This document shows, piece by piece, positions 51,507-57,621 of a stretch of 57,621 nt of DNA (position 1 is its first letter; every line of letters begins with the position of its first letter). The position numbers and the translations under genes are program-made. Under the pieces are notes generated by a model. That model was not told the origin of the DNA. It searched no databases and saw only the letters and a list, made by a program, of their open reading frames with translations. Where the stretch lies: positions 1 through 57,621 of the forward strand of contig JAAWDZ010000041.1 of assembly GCA_022794015.1 (NCBI GenBank). Direction: 5' to 3'. Source of the stretch: Eubacterium sp. (GTDB lineage Bacteria; Bacillota; Clostridia; Lachnospirales; Lachnospiraceae).

Positions 51507-53744
51507 ATGAGCAGTTACGATATGTTGAACGGGCCGCAGCAGGAGGCCGTCATGCAGACGGAAGGCCCGGTATTGATTCTGGCAGGTGCAGGAAGCGGAA
51601 AGACAAGGGTGCTGACCCACAGAGCCGCTTATTTAATAGAAGAAAAGGGGATTGCTCCCTGGCATATTATGGCGATTACTTTTACAAATAAGGCAGCAGG
51701 AGAGATGCGGGAGCGAATTAACGATTTGGTAGGATTTGGCGCAGACAGCATTTGGGTAGCGACTTTTCATGCGACGTGTGTCAGGATTTTGCGGAGGTTT
51801 ATTGAAAGGATTGGTTTTGAAACAAATTTTACCATATACGATGCGGACGATCAGAAGACACTGATGAAAAACATCTGCAAAAGCATGGAAATTGATACCA
51901 AATTATACAAAGAGAAGATGTTTTTGTCTGCCATTTCCGCAGCAAAGGACGAATTGATCAGCCCGGAAGAGTTTGCCATGAATGCAGGGGAGGATCTTGT
52001 GAAAAGGAAGCAGGCGCAGGTATATCAGGAGTATCAGCAGGCTCTAAAGCGCAACAATGCACTTGATTTTGACGATTTGATTTTTTACACGGTAAAACTG
52101 TTTCGGACGGATGCGCAGGTACTGGATTACTATCAGGAGCGTTTTTTGTATATCATGGTGGATGAGTACCAGGATACCAATACGGCGCAGTTTATGCTGG
52201 TAAAGCTTCTGGCGGACAAATACCGGAATCTGTGTGTGGTAGGAGATGATGACCAGTCTATTTACAGGTTCCGCGGGGCAAATATTTTTAATATTCTAAA
52301 TTATGAAAAATATTTTCCGGAAGCTGCCGTGATTAAACTGGAGCAGAACTACCGCTCCACTCAGAATATACTGGATGCGGCAAATTATGTAATTGCCAAT
52401 AATCACGGCAGGAAGGAAAAGAAACTGTGGACGGCGAACGGCGAGGGGGAAAAGCTTGGCTTTCACTTATTTCCAACCGGATTTGATGAGGCTGATTTTG
52501 CCGCAAAGGATATTACAAAAAAGGTTTACAAACAGGGATACCAGTACAAAGACTGTGCTGTGCTGTACCGCACCAATGCGCAATCACGTTTGTTTGAAGA
52601 GAAATTTGTCGCTTCTAATATTCCATACAAAATTGTAGGCGGTGTCAACTTCTATGCAAGAAAAGAGATCAAAGATCTGTTGTGTTATCTGAAGACGATA
52701 GACAATGCCAGTGATGATCTGGCAGTACAGCGGATTATCAATATTCCCAAAAGAGGGATTGGTGCTGCGACAATCAGCCGCGTGCAGACATATGCAGCTT
52801 CCAATGATATCAGTTTTTACGATGCATTAAAGGCGGCGGAAGAAATTCCTTCCATTGGCAGGGCTGCTGCAAAAATCCGTCCATTTGTTCTGTTTATCCA
52901 GTCCATGCGCAGCAAACTGGGACTGATTAGCCTGACGGATCTTTTTGGAGAAATTCTGGAAACCACCGGATATGTCAAAGAGCTTGAGGCAGAGGGAACA
53001 GAGGAATCAGAGGCGAGAATTGAAAATATTGATGAATTGTTCAGTAAAATAAGAGCATATGAGGATGGGGAAGCAGAGCCGACGCTAAGCGGTTTTCTGG
53101 AAGAGGTAGCGTTGGTTGCGGATATAGATTCTCTGGAGGATGACAGCAATTATGTGGTACTTATGACACTGCACAGTGCGAAAGGTCTTGAATTTCCCAA
53201 TGTCTATCTGGCCGGGATGGAAGACGGCCTGTTTCCCAGTTATATGTCTATTGTATCGGAGTCGGCGGCAGAGGACATTGAAGAGGAACGACGCCTGGCC
53301 TATGTGGGAATTACCCGTGCGAAGGAGAATCTGACGATTACCTGTGCCAGACAACGCATGGTGCGCGGAGATTTCCAATACAACAAGATTTCCCGTTTTG
53401 TCAGAGAAATTCCGGAAGAGCTGTTTGGGATGTCAGTTGAAAAACAAAAGCCCAAAGCAGAAGAGCCGCAGCATGTCAGGCCATCCTATGGAAGAGGGCG
53501 TGAAGCATTCCGTGCGAAACCCATGGCTGTTGCAAGTACATATAATGCACCAAAGAACTTTGGAAATGCACCAAAAGAACCGTTATCGTATATGACAGGC
53601 GATCGCGTTAGTCATATCAAATTTGGACAGGGGACAGTGAGGCAGATTGTAGAAGGCGGCAGAGATTACGAAGTAACTGTTGATTTTGATACAGCCGGAA
53701 TCAAAAAGATGTTCGCATCTTTTGCAAAATTAAAAAAAATATAA
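51507..53744 (+). CDS. pcrA: ATP-dependent DNA helicase PcrA/UvrD
   Basis: PcrA unwinds DNA in repair and plasmid replication. The 745-residue protein has Walker A at 26-33 (AGAGSGKT), ITFTNKAAGEM (Ia), VDEYQDTN (motif II), GDDDQSIYRFRGA (III), QNYRST (IV), MTLHSAKGLEF (V) and EEERRLAYVGITRAK (VI). The C-terminal 50 residues form a Tudor-like module (GDRVSHIKFGQGTVRQI), as in PcrA, which contacts RNA polymerase. AAGGAG lies seven bases before the ATG. It has its own promoter and stands alone. Confidence 0.97.
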   Translation: MSSYDMLNGPQQEAVMQTEGPVLILAGAGSGKTRVLTHRAAYLIEEKGIAPWHIMAITFTNKAAGEMRERINDLVGFGADSIWVATFHATCVRILRRFIERIGFETNFTIYDADDQKTLMKNICKSMEIDTKLYKEKMFLSAISAAKDELISPEEFAMNAGEDLVKRKQAQVYQEYQQALKRNNALDFDDLIFYTVKLFRTDAQVLDYYQERFLYIMVDEYQDTNTAQFMLVKLLADKYRNLCVVGDDDQSIYRFRGANIFNILNYEKYFPEAAVIKLEQNYRSTQNILDAANYVIANNHGRKEKKLWTANGEGEKLGFHLFPTGFDEADFAAKDITKKVYKQGYQYKDCAVLYRTNAQSRLFEEKFVASNIPYKIVGGVNFYARKEIKDLLCYLKTIDNASDDLAVQRIINIPKRGIGAATISRVQTYAASNDISFYDALKAAEEIPSIGRAAAKIRPFVLFIQSMRSKLGLISLTDLFGEILETTGYVKELEAEGTEESEARIENIDELFSKIRAYEDGEAEPTLSGFLEEVALVADIDSLEDDSNYVVLMTLHSAKGLEFPNVYLAGMEDGLFPSYMSIVSESAAEDIEEERRLAYVGITRAKENLTITCARQRMVRGDFQYNKISRFVREIPEELFGMSVEKQKPKAEEPQHVRPSYGRGREAFRAKPMAVASTYNAPKNFGNAPKEPLSYMTGDRVSHIKFGQGTVRQIVEGGRDYEVTVDFDTAGIKKMFASFAKLKKI

Positions 53745-53770
53745 AAATTATATAAATTGTAATTTTTTAT

Positions 53771-53798
53771 TTGTGAATAGGAAAAGATATGTTATAAT
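53771..53798 (+). promoter_or_regulatory. Promoter of the acidic membrane protein gene
   Basis: TTGTGA (53771-53776) and TATAAT (53793-53798) are 16 bases apart. The gene starts 77 bases later. Confidence 0.65.
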
Positions 53799-53875
53799 AT
53801 CCGTATGATTTGTCATGTGACGTCAGAGAACGGACTGAGAGTTCTCAAAAGAATAAATAAAAAGGAGTGGACAAC

Positions 53876-54139
53876 ATGAATAAAGTAGACGATTTTTTAA
53901 CAATGTCAAAATGGAACGACCTTCTGAAGAAAAAAGAAGAGGACGAGAAGAAAGCTTCCAAAATTATCTGGGTTTTCGCAGTTGTTGGCCTTGTAGTAGC
54001 AGCGGCAGCGGCAGCTTATGGAGTTTACCGTTTCTTTAAACCAGATTATTTAGATGATTTTGAAGACGACTTTGAAGATGAGTTTGAGGATGATTTCTTT
54101 GATGACGACGAAGAAGACGACGAGGAAACCGATAAGTAA
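53876..54139 (+). CDS. Small membrane protein with Asp/Glu-rich tail
   Basis: ATG 53876 follows AAGGAG by nine bases, so the GTG at 53867 is not used. The 87-residue protein has a charged helical lead (MSKWNDLLKKKEEDEKK), one membrane segment (IIWVFAVVGLVVAAAAAAYG) and then a tail of almost pure Asp, Glu and Phe. Small proteins of this shape (DUF4366-like or unnamed) recur in Lachnospiraceae, but I cannot give a function. Promoter and terminator bracket it as a single gene. The tail could bind cations. Confidence 0.8.
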   Translation: MNKVDDFLTMSKWNDLLKKKEEDEKKASKIIWVFAVVGLVVAAAAAAYGVYRFFKPDYLDDFEDDFEDEFEDDFFDDDEEDDEETDK

Positions 54140-54155
54140 TTACATGTTTATGAGC

Positions 54156-54186
54156 GAAAAGGACCGCATGTTTGCGGTCTTTTTTA
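54156..54186 (+). terminator. Rho-independent terminator
   Basis: GACCGCA (54162-54168) pairs with TGCGGTC (54173-54179) over a four-base loop, with A residues before and six T residues after. It is a textbook form. Confidence 0.9.
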
Positions 54187-54197
54187 CTGTCAGTGGG

Positions 54198-54251
54198 ACG
54201 TGTTTGAAAATTGTTATCCGGCAGATGAAGGGGATGGATTTTCAAACACGT
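54198..54251. repeat. 14-bp perfect inverted repeat with 26-base loop
   Basis: ACGTGTTTGAAAAT (54198-54211) and ATTTTCAAACACGT (54238-54251) are perfect reverse complements. It lies between the terminator of the acidic protein and the IS110 element and is not explained by either. No gene covers it. Confidence 0.7.
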
Positions 54252-54388
54252 TATGGGAAAGTCCAGCTAAGAAATGTCAATAGGTAAAATGAAAAATGTT
54301 AAAAAAGTTTTTTTCAAACAGTTGATATAAAAAGGGTAACTTTAATAAACCCACTTATGTGGAAATTCAAAAAATTTATGAGAACCTG

Positions 54389-55714
54389 TTAAGCTGTGTT
54401 CTGTGCCTTGCCAGGATGCGCTGCAAAATACTGCTCACAGTGTTCCTGAGGAGTGATGATCTTAAACGGCTTATTATCTCGGAGCATGGCAAAAATGATG
54501 TTGCAGATTTTATGCATGACAGCCACGTTTTTCTTCTTGTTTTTGCATTTGTCGGTATAGTAGCTGTGGATCACCGGATTTACTGGTGTTTTCGTCCCTT
54601 TGTCCACCTTTAGGTTATTAAGAGCCACCATATGCAGGATGCGTCTGGCAAGACTGGCCCCCCTCTTGGACATGTGGATCTTGTCACCATGGAACTTACC
54701 GGACTGCTTTACGGCAGGCTCCAGGCCGAAGTAGGCATAAAGCTTCTTCAGGGAAGAAAACAGGTCAAAAGATCCCATTTCCGCAATCAGGACAACTGCG
54801 CTGAGGAAACCGACACCCTGTAGGGACTGGAGAAGGACGATGCGGTCATAGGCCGGCGTCCCTTCCAGCTTATCAACAGCCTTATGCAGTTCTTCCAGTA
54901 TGCTGTCCGGATACTCCTGGTATTCCCGGTAGGTTTTGATATACAGCCGGATCCGGAGTGCGCTGCTTAGAAGTGAACGTCCGAAAACAGCGGCATCCTT
55001 TGCAGCGGTGCATATAGCATCATACTTGGCAATGGCATACTTTTCCCCGAAGCGTGCTGTGGAACGGATCATTTCCACCACCAGTTCCTTTGGCGCGGTG
55101 AGAAAATCCTGCGCAAGGGGATATGTGTCCAGAAGTTTTAAGTAAGTCCGGGTTGTGACTTTGCTGAACACCTTCCGGTATGCTGGGAAAGATACTTTCA
55201 ATTCCTCCGTGAGCTTCAGCACGATAGCGGACTGCAAATCCATGTAATAATAGTAGTCCCGTACCAGGTTGCGCAGATCAATGACCTCATCATCTGGGAT
55301 GATGGAAGTCTTAAGGGACGCATCCAGTCCGACCTTGGCAGCTTTTTTAGAATCAAATTTATCATTATGCAGTTTCCTAACGTTCATATTTGTGCTATTC
55401 TTAGTAATGATAGGATTAATGACGGAGCAGTCAAACCCCTTATCACGAAGGAAGCACAGGAGCGGGATGTGGCAGATCCCGGTGAACTCAGGGAAGCATC
55501 GGCTTTCGAGAGAATACGTCTCTTGAGCTTCCTTTATTTTTGTGACGGCAAGCTCACGGGACTTGGGATCCGAGTGAAGGATCTTAAAAGGTTTTCCTGT
55601 GAGAATGCCATTGGGGAGCATGATGGACATCCATGTGAAATCTGCGTCGACATCAAGCCCGACTGAGAGGCAGGGGATGCTTTCGAGCATCTTGAGTACT
55701 TTTTGAGAGTGCAT
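54389..55714 (-). CDS. IS110-family transposase
   Basis: The 441-residue protein has the two-part IS110 layout. The N-terminal RuvC-like DEDD domain begins SVGLDVDADFTW (Asp21) and continues with ESRCFPEFTGICH and LHNDKFDSKKAAKVGLDAS, which carry the further acidic residues. The C-terminal Transposase_20 domain contains LQSLQGVGFLSAVVLIAEMG and SKRGASLARRIL with the conserved serine. The ATG at 55714 is preferred because GGAAAGGA lies about eight bases upstream on the minus strand; the open frame extends further but without family similarity. IS110 recombinases use a bridge RNA to choose donor and target. Confidence 0.93.
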   Translation of the reverse strand: MHSQKVLKMLESIPCLSVGLDVDADFTWMSIMLPNGILTGKPFKILHSDPKSRELAVTKIKEAQETYSLESRCFPEFTGICHIPLLCFLRDKGFDCSVINPIITKNSTNMNVRKLHNDKFDSKKAAKVGLDASLKTSIIPDDEVIDLRNLVRDYYYYMDLQSAIVLKLTEELKVSFPAYRKVFSKVTTRTYLKLLDTYPLAQDFLTAPKELVVEMIRSTARFGEKYAIAKYDAICTAAKDAAVFGRSLLSSALRIRLYIKTYREYQEYPDSILEELHKAVDKLEGTPAYDRIVLLQSLQGVGFLSAVVLIAEMGSFDLFSSLKKLYAYFGLEPAVKQSGKFHGDKIHMSKRGASLARRILHMVALNNLKVDKGTKTPVNPVIHSYYTDKCKNKKKNVAVMHKICNIIFAMLRDNKPFKIITPQEHCEQYFAAHPGKAQNTA

Positions 55715-55970
55715 GGTTTTATCCTTTCCGGCAGGTATCCATTTCCAGAAGGTGGCTGCACAACCTGGCGGCTTATACAGGTATAGCCTGAGGCTTCCCA
55801 ACCAGCTAAAACATAAATCACCACCGAATGGACTGACAGACTTTCTAAGAGGTTTCACCAGCGAGAAGGCTGGTTCCCAAGGAGAATACGTCAATGATCC
55901 TGCCTTCAGTGATTATACCTCTATATTTTGTCTGGCGCATTAAGGAAACCTCAGACAAGGTAAATAATGT
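55715..55970 (-). ncRNA. Candidate IS110 bridge-RNA region upstream of the transposase
   Basis: This 256-base stretch upstream of the transposase start has no convincing gene. On the minus strand it contains TATAAT (55912-55917) and, after it, a hairpin AACCAGC/GCTGGT and a further pairable region. In the IS110 group, the guide bridge RNA comes from exactly this upstream position. I infer an RNA from position and structure only; the -35 is not clear and the loops were not matched to target or donor. Confidence 0.4.
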
Positions 55971-55974
55971 TGTA

Positions 55975-56018
55975 ATATAACTTCTGATGGAGGGGGGGAA
56001 TTCCTCCTTCCGTTATAT
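55975..56018. repeat. Imperfect hairpin at the outer edge of the IS110 region
   Basis: ATATAAC (55975-55981) pairs with GTTATAT (56012-56018), and an inner GGAGG (55989-55993) pairs with CCTCC (56003-56007). It may mark the element end or be a terminator of host sequence. Confidence 0.4.
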
Positions 56019-56103
56019 CTATATAGATTTATTTGATTGGACTTTGTAACTATTAACCAGTAGTCATTCTTGACTACACCATTATTATACTAGGAGAATA
56101 GAA

Positions 56104-57621
56104 ATGAAAAAAGGACAGACAGCAGAGGGCAGGGTTTTAAGAGCAGAATTTCCGAATAAAGGTATTGTGGAAACAGAGGACGGTCTGCATGCGGTAGTAA
56201 AAAACAGTATACCAGGGCAGAAGGTTTCATTTTTTATCAACAAGCTCCGAAGGGGAAAATGCGAGGGACGGCTTCTGGAAGTATTGGAGAAGTCTCCGAT
56301 GGAGATGGAAGAAGCCGCCTGTCCCCACTTTGGTACCTGCGGCGGCTGTACCTACCAGAGCTTAAGCTATGAAAAACAGCTGGAATTAAAGGAAGGGCAG
56401 GTTCGGCGGCTGCTTTTGCCTGTAGTAGATACGGCAGGCAGAAAATTTGAAGACATTTTTATGGGCATTAAGCCCAGTCCACGCCAAGCTGCATATCGTA
56501 ACAAAATGGAATTTTCTTTTGGAGATTCCGAAAAAGGCGGACCGCTTACGTTGGGGATGCATAAGCGCGGTAGCTTTTATGACATTGTGAATGTAAATAA
56601 TTGTCAGATTGTAGACGAAGATTACCGCAAGCTGTTGGTTTGTATACGGGATTTTTTTGATACGAAAAAGATTTCCTATTATCATAAGCTGCGCCACAAG
56701 GGGTATCTGCGGCATCTTCTGGTACGCAAAGCAGCTAAGACCGGAGAAATTTTAATTGACCTGGTTACCAGTACGCAGACGGAAGGATTTATGGAAGCGC
56801 AGGTGCTGGAAGAAATGAAGGATCAGATTTTAAGCCTTTCTCTGAAAGGCAGAATTGTCGGAATCCTGCATACCCAAAATGACAGTGTGGCAGATATTGT
56901 GAAGAATGAAGGGACTGATATATTATATGGGCAGGACTATTTTTATGAGGAGCTTTTGGGACTGAAATTTAAGATTACGCCGTTTTCTTTTTTCCAGACC
57001 AATTCGCTGGGGGCTGAGGTGCTTTATGAAACGGCGCGGGAATTTATTTTTGGAGAATCGGATGCTAAAAAAGCGGGCACTGTTTTTGATTTATACAGTG
57101 GTACAGGTACAATTGCACAAATGCTTTCGCCTGCAGCAGAGCGGGTGATTGGTGTGGAGATCGTGGAAGAGGCCGTGGAGGCTGCAAGGGAAAACGCGGC
57201 GTTAAACGGTCTTGCCAACTGTGAATTTATTGCGGGAGATGTGTTAAAGGTGATGGACGGTCTGGCAGAAAAACCGGATCTGATTGTGCTTGATCCGCCC
57301 AGGGATGGGATTCATCCGAAGGCGCTTGAAAAGATTGGGAAGCGGATTGGAGCAGAGAAGATGGTTTATATTTCCTGTAAGCCAACAAGTCTGGCGAGGG
57401 ATTTGGAGGCGCTGCAGGAGGTTGGGTATGAGGTGGAGCGGATTTGCTGTGTGGATATGTTTCCGGGTACGTATCATGTGGAGACGGTATGTTTATTGTC
57501 CAAACTTCATTCAGACCAACATATCGAGGTTGAGCTTCAGATGGACGAGCTTGATTTAACGGCTGCGGAGAGCAAGGCAACTTATGAGGAAATCAAGGAT
57601 TATGTGTTGGAACATACTGGA
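56104..57621 (+). CDS. rlmD: 23S rRNA (uracil-C5)-methyltransferase, RlmD/TrmA family, partial
   Basis: The gene starts at ATG 56104 with TAGGAG nearby and runs off the window after 506 codons. It contains a TRAM-like N-terminus, an iron-sulphur motif Cys73-x5-Cys79-x2-Cys82 (CPHFGTCGGC), the SAM loop FDLYSGTGTIAQ, DPPRDGIH and the catalytic Cys425 in SCKPTSLARDL. The enzyme uses SAM to make 5-methyluridine in 23S rRNA. After the normal end near HVETVCLLSKL (about residue 467) the frame continues with HIEVELQMDELDLTAAES and more, an extension not part of the methyltransferase fold. Its function is unknown. Confidence 0.95.
   Translation, partial: MKKGQTAEGRVLRAEFPNKGIVETEDGLHAVVKNSIPGQKVSFFINKLRRGKCEGRLLEVLEKSPMEMEEAACPHFGTCGGCTYQSLSYEKQLELKEGQVRRLLLPVVDTAGRKFEDIFMGIKPSPRQAAYRNKMEFSFGDSEKGGPLTLGMHKRGSFYDIVNVNNCQIVDEDYRKLLVCIRDFFDTKKISYYHKLRHKGYLRHLLVRKAAKTGEILIDLVTSTQTEGFMEAQVLEEMKDQILSLSLKGRIVGILHTQNDSVADIVKNEGTDILYGQDYFYEELLGLKFKITPFSFFQTNSLGAEVLYETAREFIFGESDAKKAGTVFDLYSGTGTIAQMLSPAAERVIGVEIVEEAVEAARENAALNGLANCEFIAGDVLKVMDGLAEKPDLIVLDPPRDGIHPKALEKIGKRIGAEKMVYISCKPTSLARDLEALQEVGYEVERICCVDMFPGTYHVETVCLLSKLHSDQHIEVELQMDELDLTAAESKATYEEIKDYVLEHTG

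Larger units (their letters stand above)
54389..55970 (-). mobile_element. IS110-family insertion sequence (boundaries uncertain)
   Basis: The element comprises the transposase gene and a long non-coding segment upstream of it. IS110 elements lack terminal inverted repeats, so the ends cannot be fixed by eye. The left end probably lies between about 54300 and 54389 and the right end between about 55970 and 56040. It sits between the small acidic gene and rlmD, and no interrupted gene is apparent. Confidence 0.75.

Noticed and set aside
55715..55894. N-terminal extension of the IS110 transposase frame
   Set aside because: The extra 60 residues do not resemble the family, and a good ribosome binding site precedes the internal ATG at 55714.

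Overview
The window reads as a chromosomal segment of an anaerobic, mid-GC member of the Bacillota, most probably a Lachnospiraceae species. This rests on family content (DUF5721, DUF1653, VanZ-like, CdaR-like regulator, LTA-synthase-like sulfatase next to YfhO, PyrK/PyrD type 1B pair, an ApgM-type mutase between hom and lysC), on strong AGGAGG-like ribosome binding sites with frequent GTG and TTG starts, and on short intergenic palindromic elements. The genus cannot be named from sequence alone.

Layout. 1-2.9 kb: non-coding or decayed start, a sensor histidine kinase and a DUF4352-like lipoprotein. 3-5.5 kb: an orphan cheV and a Lys-rich single-pass membrane protein. 5.5-8.5 kb: hisH-hisF, ung and a CorA-like transporter. 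8.5-16.8 kb: a cell-surface cluster with a condensation-fold acyltransferase, a chorismate mutase-like protein, a secreted transglutaminase with surface repeats, an LTA-synthase-like sulfatase and YfhO. 16.8-17.5 kb: a decayed LytTR regulator and a truncated permease. 17.5-25.9 kb, mostly minus strand: tRNA-Leu, NUDIX, KtrA/KtrB, CYTH, DJ-1/PfpI, asnA, an alpha/beta hydrolase, a cold-shock protein and DUF5721, with a plus-strand DUF1653 gene and a LspA-like pair between them. 26-33.8 kb: a transglutaminase lipoprotein, WecG/TagA-like protein, YitT, CdaR, ftsE-ftsX, a C-terminal processing protease and VanZ. 33.9-34.2 kb: a large cruciform element. 34.2-36.1 kb: prfB with a +1 recoding site, then a TPM-domain protein. 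36.3-40.7 kb: aspartate-family amino acid genes (ACT protein, hom, ApgM-type enzyme, aspartokinase). 40.7-44.6 kb: pyrC-pyrF-pyrK-pyrD. 44.9-49.4 kb: a small protein and a very large SWIM/SNF2 helicase. 49.5-51.3 kb (minus): a four-gene ECF sigma operon. 51.5-57.6 kb: pcrA, a small acidic membrane protein, an IS110-family element and a partial rlmD.

How the genes work together. hom, the ApgM-type protein and lysC probably supply homoserine and threonine, with the ApgM-type protein a candidate for the missing homoserine kinase. pyrC/F/K/D cover most of the later UMP pathway. FtsEX with the S41 protease fits cell-wall hydrolysis control at division. KtrA/KtrB form one potassium uptake system. 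The ECF operon looks like a self-contained envelope-response unit.

Most unusual signals. (1) A family of miniature inverted-repeat elements with GTWACWGTTCA-like ends; two copies (441-472 and 2868-3009) sit between perfect 8-bp direct repeats and two more between near-perfect ones, which suggests mobilisation by a transposase making 8-bp duplications (IS66-like ends are a possibility). (2) A 237-bp cruciform with 31-bp perfect outer arms and two GC-rich inner hairpins between vanZ and prfB. (3) prfB recoding at CTT TAA rather than the usual CTT TGA. (4) An IS110 element with a structured upstream non-coding region that could encode a bridge RNA. I did not find a convincing new defence or conflict system.
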